Source: Thalassotalea mangrovi (GTDB taxonomy: Bacteria > Pseudomonadota > Gammaproteobacteria > Enterobacterales > Alteromonadaceae). From it: a stretch of 64,000 bases of DNA. The translations under genes and the position numbers were made by a program. Each line of letters starts with the position of its first letter. Within the stretch, counting starts at the first letter, position 1. Under the pieces are notes generated by a model. It had not been told where the DNA came from, ran no database searches, and was given only the letters and a program-made list of their open reading frames with translations. Where the stretch lies: assembly GCF_005116735.1 (NCBI RefSeq), contig NZ_SWDB01000022.1, positions 98,171 through 162,170 of the forward strand, read 5' to 3'. Below are positions 37,206-45,590 of this stretch, piece by piece.

Positions 37206-37613
37206 GTGAAACCATCTCCACGACGTAAAGCCAGAGAAATTGCCGTACAAGCGGTATATTCCTGGCAACTGACCAATAACGATATTAGCGAAATCGAAGC
37301 AAATTTCCTTGCTGATAATGCTAAACGTCGCCTCGATACCGATTACTTTTCGGCGTTGCTTCGTGGCGTAGCCGCCAATGTCTCGCAACTGGATGAAGCG
37401 ATTCGTCCGCATGTCGATCGTCCATTGGAAGAAATTGACCACGTCGAAAAAGCGATTTTACGGGTCGGTGTGTTTGAATTAAGTCAAAATGACGTCCCAT
37501 ATAAAGTCGTTATCAATGAAGCCATTGAGCTGGCAAAAGCGTTTGCCGCCGATGACAGCCACAAATTTGTCAATGGTGTGCTGGATAAAGTGGTTAAAAC
37601 CATCAGAGCATAA
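37206..37613 (+). CDS. nusB: Transcription antitermination factor NusB
   Basis: NusB with NusE binds boxA RNA and helps read through rRNA operons. The 135-residue all-helical protein has RRKAREIAVQAVYSWQLT, then PHVDRPLEEIDHVEKAILRV and YKVVINEAIELAKAF, ending DDSHKFVNGVLDKV. It starts with GTG at 37206, 12 bases after ribH, and precedes thiL by 15 bases. Confidence 0.97.
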   Translation: MKPSPRRKAREIAVQAVYSWQLTNNDISEIEANFLADNAKRRLDTDYFSALLRGVAANVSQLDEAIRPHVDRPLEEIDHVEKAILRVGVFELSQNDVPYKVVINEAIELAKAFAADDSHKFVNGVLDKVVKTIRA

Positions 37614-37628
37614 GGCTTCTTTTAACCA

Positions 37629-38588
37629 ATGAAAGAATTTGAAGTAATCAGGGAGTTCTTTACCGCTCAACCTGTGAGTCGTAAAGACGTGGCCATGGGA
37701 ATAGGCGATGATTGTGCGCTGATTCAGGCCAATAATGATAAATATATTGCGATTACTACCGATACCCTGGTCGCAGGTGTTCATTTTCCTAACGATGCCT
37801 CGGCCAGATCCATTGGTCATAAGGCCGTTGCGGTAAACCTGAGTGATTTGGCAGCAATGGGAGCGGAGCCTTGCTGGATCAGTGTTGCGGTAACCCTGCC
37901 AGAAGTAGATACGGAATGGCTAAGGGAGTTTACTGCAGGAATATTTGAGCTGACCGAATATTTCAATGTCCAGCTTATCGGTGGTGATACCACCAGTGGC
38001 CCATTGAGTATAACCATTACCGCCCAAGGTACCGTACCCCAGGGTAAGGCATTATGTCGCAATGGCGCTGCCAATGGTGACTGGGTTTACATCACTGGTG
38101 ATGTCGGTAAGGCAGGCCTGGCATTACAGGCAATTCGTAACCAGGTGGAACTGTCGCCGCGCGAGAAAAACGCCGTAATGGAAGCTTTGAATTATCCGAA
38201 ACCTCAGGTATTGGCCGGCCAGATTATTCGTGAATACGCATCTGCGGCAATCGATATATCTGATGGCTTGCTTGCGGACGTGACGCATCTATGTCGTGCC
38301 TCTAAGTTGGGGGTAAACATTGATGTTAATGATATTCCGATTGCCGAAGTGTTGATTGACAAACTTGGTGAAGAGGGTGCTGCTCGTTTAGCGTTAACCG
38401 CTGGCGATGATTATCAGTTGATTTTTACCGTTTCTGATACCAACAAAGTGGCACTAGAGACAGAGCTAAGTCACGCCAACATTAAGATATCCTGTATCGG
38501 CCAGATGAATAAATCTGAGCAGATTAATATCACGCGTGGCGACACTTCATTGTCTTTTTCTGAATCCGGATTTGAGCATTTCAGTTGA
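37629..38588 (+). CDS. thiL: Thiamine-monophosphate kinase
   Basis: ThiL phosphorylates thiamine phosphate to the active diphosphate. The 319-residue protein shows the metal-binding IGDDCALI near residue 27, TTDTLVAGVHFPND, GHKAVAVNLSDLAAMGAEP, IGGDTTSGPLSITITAQG, AIDISDGLLADVTHLC and LTAGDDYQLIF. All are diagnostic of the PurM-like ThiL fold. It is co-directional with nusB and touches pgpA. Confidence 0.96.
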   Translation: MKEFEVIREFFTAQPVSRKDVAMGIGDDCALIQANNDKYIAITTDTLVAGVHFPNDASARSIGHKAVAVNLSDLAAMGAEPCWISVAVTLPEVDTEWLREFTAGIFELTEYFNVQLIGGDTTSGPLSITITAQGTVPQGKALCRNGAANGDWVYITGDVGKAGLALQAIRNQVELSPREKNAVMEALNYPKPQVLAGQIIREYASAAIDISDGLLADVTHLCRASKLGVNIDVNDIPIAEVLIDKLGEEGAARLALTAGDDYQLIFTVSDTNKVALETELSHANIKISCIGQMNKSEQINITRGDTSLSFSESGFEHFS

Positions 38589-38590
38589 AT

Positions 38591-39073
38591 ATGACTATGG
38601 AACAAAAACCAGCCCATCAGCTGTTTAATATGCTAAATCCTGTTCATTTCCTGGCCGTGGGATTTGGTTCCGGCCTGGCACCGAAAGCACCGGGTACATT
38701 TGGAACCGCCGTTGCGGTTCCCTTGTTCGTATTGTGCTGGACATTTCTCCCACATAGCTACCTGGTCGCGCTAACCGTGGTTATGGCTGTGGCAGGCGTC
38801 TATATCTGTGGCAAAGCCGCGGAAGATGCTGGGGTTCACGATCATGGTGCTATCGTCTGGGATGAAATCGTCGGCTTTTTTATATGTATGCTCGGCATCA
38901 CGGTCAATTGGATGACGTTATTGGTGGGTTTTCTGCTGTTTCGTTTTTTCGATATTGTAAAGCCCTGGCCAATAAAGCTTGCCGACCAACGTGTCAGCGG
39001 TGGCTTTGGTATCATGCTCGATGATGTGCTTGCCGGTTTTATGGCACTGGCGGCAATGCATATAATCTTTTAA
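38591..39073 (+). CDS. pgpA: Phosphatidylglycerophosphatase A
   Basis: This membrane phosphatase makes phosphatidylglycerol from its phosphate precursor. The 160-residue protein has AVGFGSGLAPKAPGTFGT near the start, then IVWDEIVGFFICMLG and FRFFDIVKPWPI, with about four membrane segments. These are the PgpA signature regions. The ATG at 38591 lies two bases after the thiL stop; a TTG at 38585 overlapping that stop is an alternative. A strong terminator follows. Confidence 0.95.
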   Translation: MTMEQKPAHQLFNMLNPVHFLAVGFGSGLAPKAPGTFGTAVAVPLFVLCWTFLPHSYLVALTVVMAVAGVYICGKAAEDAGVHDHGAIVWDEIVGFFICMLGITVNWMTLLVGFLLFRFFDIVKPWPIKLADQRVSGGFGIMLDDVLAGFMALAAMHIIF

Positions 39074-39097
39074 TCGCGATTTTTATTACTTGTCAGC

Positions 39098-39126
39098 AAA
39101 AAAGGACCGAATTCGGTCCTTTTTTT
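39098..39126. terminator. Bidirectional intrinsic terminator after pgpA
   Basis: The perfect palindrome GGACCGAATTCGGTCC is flanked by an A-run and a T-run, closing the ribH-pgpA unit. Confidence 0.92.
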
Positions 39127-39248
39127 ATGGCTCTGTTGCGGTAATTCATCGCTTTGACTTTTTGTGCTATCTCGGTAAATTAGCTATGGATGCCGCTGAG
39201 GTAAACTTTCGCACATAGCGAACAACGGACGGATGAAAATACTAAAAA

Positions 39249-39767
39249 ATGAAAAAGTTAATTTTATTGCTTGCGCTGGTAATGCCCTTATCTGGATGTG
39301 TAGGGCTGGCCGTTGGTACGTTTGGAACATTTGAAACTAAAGTAAGTAAGCCAGATATTAGTGAAGAGCGAAATCAATTCGATTATAAAATTGAAGCTCC
39401 TACCTTTACTAAAGAAGCGCTTGTGAATTCTTGGGGGGAAGCTGACGAAATAATCCAAGATGGAGTATGTGAAGTTCTGATTTATCATGATGGCTATTCA
39501 TGGTCAGGTGTTGGGGCTTTTGTCGTAGTAGTTCCGATTCCGTTATTAGTACCTAGTGGTTATGATGAAAACCGGTTTTACTTTAAAGATGGCTACTCAG
39601 TTGGATTAATCAAAGAATACGGCGAAGTCACTTCTGCTTTAGGTTACATGTGCGGAAGCAACGAGTGTAAATTTTTATCAGGTACAGTCAACACAGAGAA
39701 GACCAAAAAAGTAGAAATGGCAGAGTGTCATGATTCAACTGGCATTGACGTATCGTCAACTAATTGA
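39249..39767 (+). CDS. Putative lipoprotein of unknown function
   Basis: The 172-residue protein has a lipoprotein signal (MKKLILLLALVMPLSGC, lipobox LSGC, Cys17). Further on, FTKEALVNSWGEADEIIQDG and CEVLIYHDGYSWSGVGAFVV recall small outer-membrane lipoproteins that follow a SmpA-like pattern, but the match is too weak to name. Four more cysteines (CEVL, MCGSNEC and ECHD regions) could pair. The coding sequence is noticeably A+T-rich compared with thiL or wecA, suggesting accessory DNA. Confidence 0.6.
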   Translation: MKKLILLLALVMPLSGCVGLAVGTFGTFETKVSKPDISEERNQFDYKIEAPTFTKEALVNSWGEADEIIQDGVCEVLIYHDGYSWSGVGAFVVVVPIPLLVPSGYDENRFYFKDGYSVGLIKEYGEVTSALGYMCGSNECKFLSGTVNTEKTKKVEMAECHDSTGIDVSSTN

Positions 39768-39898
39768 AAGGCTCAATTGACGCTAACAGATTGAAAAGGT
39801 TAATGTCTCTAACGAGCGAACTGCAGTCGTTGAGTTCATGGCAGGGAAAACATGCCGACATGCCTACATATCGAAAGGTTAAGAAAGTTAGGAAACCC

Positions 39899-40576
39899 AT
39901 GATTCCAGATTATTCAAAATACTCAATTGATGAGTTAAAGGAGGTTTGTTTTAATATCAATAACCACAAATATCCTGAAAGATATGAGGCAGCAAAACTT
40001 CAATTGGAATCGAAGCTTTTTATCGAAAATCAAAGGCTTGTCAACCAAGAAAAGTCATATAATAAACAAGCCTCTGAAACCCTAAACGTATCTAGTACAG
40101 CTCACCTTCAAGAATTCTTTCCTACTGCAATTACGTTAATTCTTGGTCTTTCTATTTGGGCACACTTTTCTCTCCAGCAAGGCTTAGGATGGACCGGGTT
40201 TCATAGTATTTTCATTCTAATTTGGTTTGCAGTAGCTTTTATCCCCCAACTAATACTCCACGCCAGGTACTCAATAATTAATCATGCTTTTCGCGTAAAG
40301 CAGGTTGGGACATCTATTTCGATTTCATCGAAAACTTTAACTCGTAGCTTCAATTGGGACGATATAGAGAAGATTGATATTTATGCCCCTAGCAGCATAT
40401 TTTTTGGATTTATTCGATTTATACCTTCTGAAAATTACTTATATGGAAAAATCCGCATTAAAGGTGAGAAACAAGAAGTGATTATTACCTCTCTATTGGA
40501 TCAAGAGTTACTTTGGTTACGTTGGCTGAAACCCAGCGTAACGGAACGCCACTGGAGAATGATTTGTCTCCTCTAA
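39899..40576 (+). CDS. Unknown protein with two membrane helices and a PH-like tail
   Basis: From the ATG at 39899 (AGGA just upstream) the product has 225 residues. The opening PDYSKYSIDELKEVCFNIN is a pattern I associate with the very start of several uncharacterised bacterial proteins, hence this start rather than the TTG at 39764. Two membrane segments follow (about 78-95 and 99-120). A beta-rich domain comes next (SISISSKTLTRSFNWDDIEK) that resembles a bacterial pleckstrin-like fold. Function unknown. It is A+T-rich like its neighbour and lies next to the hairpin array. Confidence 0.55.
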   Translation: MIPDYSKYSIDELKEVCFNINNHKYPERYEAAKLQLESKLFIENQRLVNQEKSYNKQASETLNVSSTAHLQEFFPTAITLILGLSIWAHFSLQQGLGWTGFHSIFILIWFAVAFIPQLILHARYSIINHAFRVKQVGTSISISSKTLTRSFNWDDIEKIDIYAPSSIFFGFIRFIPSENYLYGKIRIKGEKQEVIITSLLDQELLWLRWLKPSVTERHWRMICLL

Positions 40577-40708
40577 AGAGTCGGATGATAAAAACACATT
40601 AAACGATAGTAATGCGCGCTGTTATAGAAAAATTTAGTTTAGAATATAAGTACATCTGCAGTAGAGTCGTGCAACCTTTAGATAACCTTATATTAGAAGT
40701 TGCTGACG

Positions 40709-41147
40709 GACCGAGTTTGGCACAATTCGGTCTTTCAAGGTTGGCCAAGATTCCCTGTAGTATCAGGGAATGACACAAGGGCTTTTGCTTTTTGCTCGGA
40801 ACAGCGTGTGCTCGGAGTGGCATTTTCTGCCACGTACTCGGAGTATCGCTTGCGATACGTGCTCAGGGAGTTTCAACTCCCGTCATTGACACTTAAGAGA
40901 CACTCGGACTTAGTTTAAGATACCGTGTAGTATCACGGTATGACGATTTTGATTTGCTTTTAACTCGGAGCGACGTTTTGTGTCGCGTGCTAGGAACAAT
41001 CTTTGATTGTGTGCTCGAAGGGACGTTTTACGTCACGTGCTCGGAGTATCGTGCGCGATACGTGCTCAGGGAGTTTCAACTCCCGTCATTGGCACGTTAG
41101 ATACATTCGGCCTGAGTTAAGATTCCCTGTCGTGGCAGGGAATGACT
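40709..41147. repeat. Array of variable short hairpins joined by a conserved GTGCTCGGA linker
   Basis: At least eleven short inverted repeats occur in about 440 bases: GACCGA (40709), ATTCCCTG (40750), GTGGCA (40817), GTATCGC (40843), GGGAGTT (40866), ATACCGTG (40920), GCGAC (40970), ACAATC (40996), GGGACGT (41020, imperfect), GTATCG (41046), GGGAGTT (41069) and ATTCCCTG (41122), each followed by its complement after 2-7 bases. (GACCGA has a longer loop.) Between them runs GTGCTCGGA or a close variant (40808, 40834, 40859, 40987, 41011, 41037, 41062). Stem sequences differ while the linker is kept. No coding frame here looks real. Confidence 0.8.
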
Positions 41148-41152
41148 CAATC

Positions 41153-41177
41153 ACTTACAACTTACCGCTTACCGCTT
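41153..41177. repeat. CTTAC-type short tandem repeat
   Basis: CTTACAACTTACCGCTTACC consists of three slightly different copies of a seven- to eight-base CTTAC unit. Related copies lie at 660-695 and, in reverse complement, at 31041-31110. Confidence 0.45.
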
Positions 41178-41189
41178 TCTTCCCAGCAT

Positions 41190-41218
41190 AAAAAAAGGCA
41201 GCCAATGCTGCCTTTTTT
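41190..41218. terminator. Bidirectional terminator of the POT transporter gene
   Basis: AAAAGGCAGC, loop CAAT and GCTGCCTTTT form the stem, flanked by an A-run and a T-run, 17 bases beyond the stop of the minus-strand gene. Confidence 0.9.
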
Positions 41219-41234
41219 GACTCTGACGGACTAA

Positions 41235-42716
41235 TTAGTGCGTTTCACGCATTCCATCTTTCTCACCGGAAATTTTCAGTTCTTCTTCCAGTTTTTCTGT
41301 CATATCTTGTGGGTGGCTGTCTTCTGCGCCATGCATCCAGTCAACCAGCTTATCACTAAGTAACCATAGTAATACACCGGCAATGAAGGCCATGATAGCT
41401 ACGCCACCAAAGGTTGCCATTGGACCGGCTTCACCAACCAGCTTACCAATTTCGGCAGCGGCTTTGTTGCCCAGACCCGAGAACAGGAACCAGATACCCA
41501 TAAGTAGGGAAGTGTATTTCAGAGGGGCGAGCTTAGAAACCATAGATAGACCAATCGGTGACAGGCAAAGTTCACCCATCGTATGGAATATGTAAGCCAT
41601 TACTAACCAGATAACGTGTGCTTTGGCAGAATCAGAATCACCAATTTGTAATGCCGCGCCACACATGGAAATGAAACCAAGGCCAAGGAAGAACATACCT
41701 AAGGCGAATTTCTTTGGCGAATTAGGTTCGGCTTCACCCATTCTCAACCACAATGCGGCAAACATAGGTGCCATGATGATGATGAATAATGGGTTTACTG
41801 ATTGTAACCAGCTCGCAGGCATTTCCCAGCCGAAGAACACCAAGTCGGTTTTGTACTTGGCAAACAGGTTCATTGAGCCTGCAGCTTGTTCAAAACCTGC
41901 CCAGAATACAATGGTGAAGAAACTCATAATCAAGATAACTTTTACGCGATCACGTTCTTCCAGCGTCAGAGGTTTGTTTGACGCAGCACCACCAACAGAC
42001 TGCTTTTTAGCAGAAGGTTCGATACCCAATTCGCCCAGGTATTTGTTTGATAAGGCCAGTTGCAACAACACACCGATTAGCATACCGACACCAGCAGCCA
42101 GGAAGCCATATTGATAGTGAAGTTTTTCACCGATGGTACCAACTACCATATAGCCCAGAATTGAGCCCAGGTTGATACCCATATAGAAAATGGTAAAGGC
42201 CGCATCACGACGCTTGTCACCATCTTCATACAAATCACCAACCATTGTAGAAATATTTGGTTTGAAGAAGCCATTACCGACAATCATCAGGCCAAGACCT
42301 AACCACAGGAAGGTTGTTTCCATGCCTGCAACCATCGCGTGAGGCGTACCTAAGGCAAATTGACCGAGCATCATCAGGATACCACCAACGATGATCGACT
42401 TTCTCTGGCCCCAAACGTTGTCAGCCATCCAACCACCAAGCACTGGCGTGATATAAACTAACATTGCATAGGTACCCAAAATACCCAGAGCGTTAGAACT
42501 AATTGCTTTTTCCAGATCCGCATCGGCTGAAGCGGAATTTGGGTCGATACCAAAGTAGGCCATATCCCAGCCAAAATTACTGGCAAACGCAACCAGGTAT
42601 AAGACAAAAATACCACGCATGCCGTAGTAGCTCATTCGTTCCCACATTTCTGTACCAAACAGCAGGAACAAGCCTTTCGGATGACCAAACATGGTATCCG
42701 TTTTTACGTTAGACAT
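41235..42716 (-). CDS. POT-family proton-dependent oligopeptide transporter
   Basis: This inner-membrane symporter imports di- and tripeptides with protons. The 493-residue protein has 12-14 membrane segments. The ExxER motif appears in TEMWERMSYYGMRGIFVLYL near residue 23. The PTR2 signature is GNGFFKPNISTMVGDLYED, and TIFYMGINLGSILGYMVVG follows. The late PTR segment is GELCLSPIGLSMVSKLAP. The C-terminal tail is acidic and soluble. It is related to DtpA/DtpB/YjdL, but I cannot assign one symbol. Confidence 0.93.
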   Translation of the reverse strand: MSNVKTDTMFGHPKGLFLLFGTEMWERMSYYGMRGIFVLYLVAFASNFGWDMAYFGIDPNSASADADLEKAISSNALGILGTYAMLVYITPVLGGWMADNVWGQRKSIIVGGILMMLGQFALGTPHAMVAGMETTFLWLGLGLMIVGNGFFKPNISTMVGDLYEDGDKRRDAAFTIFYMGINLGSILGYMVVGTIGEKLHYQYGFLAAGVGMLIGVLLQLALSNKYLGELGIEPSAKKQSVGGAASNKPLTLEERDRVKVILIMSFFTIVFWAGFEQAAGSMNLFAKYKTDLVFFGWEMPASWLQSVNPLFIIIMAPMFAALWLRMGEAEPNSPKKFALGMFFLGLGFISMCGAALQIGDSDSAKAHVIWLVMAYIFHTMGELCLSPIGLSMVSKLAPLKYTSLLMGIWFLFSGLGNKAAAEIGKLVGEAGPMATFGGVAIMAFIAGVLLWLLSDKLVDWMHGAEDSHPQDMTEKLEEELKISGEKDGMRETH

Positions 42717-43134
42717 TGAAACTTCCTTAAAATTAGTAATACCGAACCACTTAGATGGGTTGGTAAGAATTATTTTTTTGCCACTCGTTTATACCTATCG
42801 GCCTTGCTAAATGCAAGATGTTCTGCTTTAAGGTAGCCTACTTGGATAATTATTCATCTATTCAGTTAACATAAATTTTGCATAGTGGAGAGAGATGCAG
42901 GGGGAATTTCAGGGATCGGAGAGAAAATCCGTCCAGAAAAAATTAGTAAATTTTTTCTCTAAAACACTGATTGTTGAATATACTGAAGCAAGTTATGCGA
43001 AAAATTTGTGCGGATAGAGTCGTAGATGGAGCTAGTTTGTAACTTAACTCCGTCAGGTTTTAGCCCGAAATTCAGGAACCCATTCATTACCAACCGGGAG
43101 GGAGTGAGGGTCCAAGACAAGTTGAGCAATAGCT
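42717..43134. other. Gap between the POT gene and wecA
   Basis: This holds the divergent promoters of the transporter and the capsule locus. A perfect A+T-rich inverted repeat (AGAAAAAATT at 42935-42944, AATTTTTTCT at 42949-42958) is the only structure noticed. No JUMPstart/ops element was found upstream of the polysaccharide genes. Confidence 0.4.
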
Positions 43135-44226
43135 ATGCCAGAGTGGTTGACCTTGAGCTGTCAGGTTCTAACGTCATTTGTGTTTGCGTTTGCGGCGATC
43201 AAAGTATTGAATCCGCTTGCTCAGGATATTGGTCTGGTCGACAGGCCCAGCGCCCGAAAACTTCATCAGGGCAACATTCCGCTTATCGGTGGCCTTGCGG
43301 TGTTCACCGCGGTTCTATTCGCCTCAGTATTATGGCTGCCTAACACTCAGGAATTACGTCTATACCTCATTGCTTCGGCGATGACGGTTTTCATTGGTGC
43401 ACTTGATGATAAATACGATTTAAGCGTGCGGGTACGTTTGATCGGTCAGGTGATTATTGCCAGTCTGATGATTCATGGCGTTGGCGCTTATATCAGTAAT
43501 CTTGGTGACCTGTTTAATTTAGGTGATATTGATATTGGCTGGCTTGGTATACCTTTCACCTACTTTGTGATTATTGTCGCCGTCAATGCCTTTAATATGA
43601 TAGATGGCATTGATGGATTAATTGGTTCATTGAGTATCAATACCTTCGCGTCGATCGGCTTGCTGTTTTTACTCAGTGGTCAGGACAACTACCTGAGCGT
43701 ATCGCTGATTATGGCTACCGCCTTGTTACCGTTTTTATTGTTCAACCTGAAACTAGGTAAGCGGATAAAGTCGAAGATATTTATGGGCGACTCGGGAAGC
43801 ATGTTTATCGGACTCAGTGTTGTATGGCTGCTTGCCTGTGGCACGCAGGGCGAGGGTAGGGCATTTAATCCGGTTACTGCACTGTGGTTAATTGCGCTGC
43901 CGCTTATGGATATGCTGTCTATTGTAATACGCCGATTTAAGCAGGGGTTGTCACCATTAAAACCGGATCGCGATCACATACACCATATTTTAATACGCCT
44001 TGGCAACAGTCCTGGGAAGGCATTGCTTATGATCACCGGTGCTGCGGTGGTTATGTCGGTGCTTGGCATTTTGGGAGAAAGCCTCGGTGTCCCACAAAGC
44101 GTTATGTTTGCCTTGTTTATTGCTATTTTTGCGGTGTATCACTGGGCACTAACCGACAATACCGTGCTCAGGCAGTTCCTGAAAGATCATACTCAGGATA
44201 AGTCACAATACCACAAAGAAATCTGA
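43135..44226 (+). CDS. wecA: WecA-type undecaprenyl-phosphate GlcNAc-1-phosphate transferase
   Basis: This membrane enzyme starts lipid-linked glycan synthesis by moving GlcNAc-1-phosphate onto undecaprenyl phosphate. The 363-residue protein has about 11 membrane segments. The family motifs are visible: VDRPSARKLHQGNIPLIGGL, the aspartate pair in GALDDKYDL, NAFNMIDGIDGLIGS, FMGDSGSMFIG and PDRDHIHHILIRLG. It heads the polysaccharide locus. Because ABC-exported capsules of the Kps type usually use another lipid carrier, its role here is not certain. Confidence 0.92.
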   Translation: MPEWLTLSCQVLTSFVFAFAAIKVLNPLAQDIGLVDRPSARKLHQGNIPLIGGLAVFTAVLFASVLWLPNTQELRLYLIASAMTVFIGALDDKYDLSVRVRLIGQVIIASLMIHGVGAYISNLGDLFNLGDIDIGWLGIPFTYFVIIVAVNAFNMIDGIDGLIGSLSINTFASIGLLFLLSGQDNYLSVSLIMATALLPFLLFNLKLGKRIKSKIFMGDSGSMFIGLSVVWLLACGTQGEGRAFNPVTALWLIALPLMDMLSIVIRRFKQGLSPLKPDRDHIHHILIRLGNSPGKALLMITGAAVVMSVLGILGESLGVPQSVMFALFIAIFAVYHWALTDNTVLRQFLKDHTQDKSQYHKEI

Positions 44227-44237
44227 TATTAGCAGTA

Positions 44238-44262
44238 CCGGGATAACACTGGTTATGCCCGG
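44238..44262 (+). other. Hairpin after wecA
   Basis: CCGGGATAAC and GTTATGCCCGG pair with one bulge around ACTG, shortly after the wecA stop. There is no immediate T-run, so it is at best a weak terminator. Confidence 0.4.
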
Positions 44263-44453
44263 TCCTGAATCATCTTTCCTGAAGACGGTTTTTTCGTCCA
44301 CTTCAATCACATCTTTACTGCCCAAAGAATTAGCCTCATATGGCCTAACGACAATAAATACCGCGATGGCCGTTCGCGACTTATCGAAATTGTAATAAAT
44401 GAACTAAAATAGTTAGTTATCTCAACAAAATAACGATTGCTGCTAATACGTCA

Positions 44454-45590
44454 ATGCCTCAGATTCAGTTGCTTGTGCCAGCTTTATTCGTCCCCTCTTT
44501 GCTTAGCGGAGGCACTTTGCTTTTGTCTTACGTTTCCGCTTTGGTATTTTTCGTGTGGCGAAACTGCGGGTATGTGATCACAACGTCCTTGCTTGTGCTG
44601 GCACTGAGCAATAATGCGATGGCTCAGGCTACCGCCGAAAAAGCGGATAGCCTGGAACTCGACAATCACTTTCGATTGAACAGCCACAGCTCCGTCAGGG
44701 AACGCGTCAGTCAGATTGAATCTTCGCTGGTGATGCCATTTGGTTCATCACTATTTCAGCAATCTAAGCGTATCGAGTCCAATGCGGCGGTTAGGCCACA
44801 GTACCGCCTGCGCAGTGGTGATGTGATTAGTATCTGGATGTGGGGCGCTTTTGAATATCAACAGCAACATAAAATTGATTCACGAGGGCAAATATTCCTG
44901 GAGCAAGTAGGGCCGGTCGAAGTCGCTGGTGTCAGCGTCGCCAACCTGAGTGATTATTTGCAAAAAAAGTTGGCAAAAGTTTACCACAGCGGTGTTGAAC
45001 TATACGCCAACCTTCAGGAAGCCGCGCCTGTTGCGATTCTGGTTAGTGGCGCCGTTAATGCACCTGGTCAATATCTTGGCGCAAGCGGTGATGGTGTGCT
45101 GTTTTTTCTGAATCGGGCGCAGGGTATCGATATACGACGGGGGAGCTTTCGCCGTATTGAATTGCAACGGGACGGCGAAACCATTGAAAAAATCGACCTG
45201 TATCCCTTCTTACAACGAGGCGAATTAGCGAACAGCGCGTTACAGGATTTTGACGTTATTTTTGTACGCCAATCGCAGCTCAGGGTAAATGTCATATTAC
45301 CGAATCAACTTCCTGTCAGTTATGAACTGTTAGAACGTCCAGCGAAGGGACAGGAGCTGCTGTCATTGCTGTCCTTGCCGGGTTACATCAGCCAGGTCAC
45401 TATTGTTAACGAGGGCGTTGCAACTAACGTGAAGCAAAATTATTCATTGGAGGAGTTTCGGCGACAGCCCCTCAAAGACGGGGACAGTATCATCTTTGCT
45501 GTCAGGGAAGACCAGGCCGCACGGGAAAATAATCGTAATCCTGCGCGCAGTTCGCACCGGAAAACGGAGGGGCATTATGGCTCAGGTTAA
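44454..45590 (+). CDS. Polysaccharide export protein with SLBB-type domains (Wza/KpsD family)
   Basis: This periplasmic or outer-membrane protein is expected to pass the polymer through the outer membrane. The Poly_export domain begins with YRLRSGDVISIWMWGAFEYQ near residue 117. GPVEVAGVSVANLSDYLQKK and the SLBB-like VLVSGAVNAPGQYL-type segment follow (ILVSGAVNAPGQYL, about 198-211). The open frame starts with ATG at 44454 without a clear ribosome-binding site. A GTG at 44553 would give a much better signal peptide (VITTSLLVLALSNNAMA, cut before QA), so the true start may be there. Its end overlaps kpsM by 14 bases. Confidence 0.8.
   Translation: MPQIQLLVPALFVPSLLSGGTLLLSYVSALVFFVWRNCGYVITTSLLVLALSNNAMAQATAEKADSLELDNHFRLNSHSSVRERVSQIESSLVMPFGSSLFQQSKRIESNAAVRPQYRLRSGDVISIWMWGAFEYQQQHKIDSRGQIFLEQVGPVEVAGVSVANLSDYLQKKLAKVYHSGVELYANLQEAAPVAILVSGAVNAPGQYLGASGDGVLFFLNRAQGIDIRRGSFRRIELQRDGETIEKIDLYPFLQRGELANSALQDFDVIFVRQSQLRVNVILPNQLPVSYELLERPAKGQELLSLLSLPGYISQVTIVNEGVATNVKQNYSLEEFRRQPLKDGDSIIFAVREDQAARENNRNPARSSHRKTEGHYGSG

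Noticed and set aside
40709-41147. CRISPR array
   Set aside because: The conserved linker is only nine bases, the spacing is about 16-26 bases, the variable parts are themselves inverted repeats, and no cas genes are present.
40599-41191. Open frames at 40599-40823, 40700-40918 and 41003-41191
   Set aside because: They run through the hairpin array, have no ribosome-binding sites and encode low-complexity Ser, Arg and Phe strings dictated by the repeats.
42717-43134. JUMPstart/ops element ahead of the polysaccharide locus
   Set aside because: GGCGGTAGCGT or a near match was not seen in the 400 bases upstream of wecA or before the export gene.
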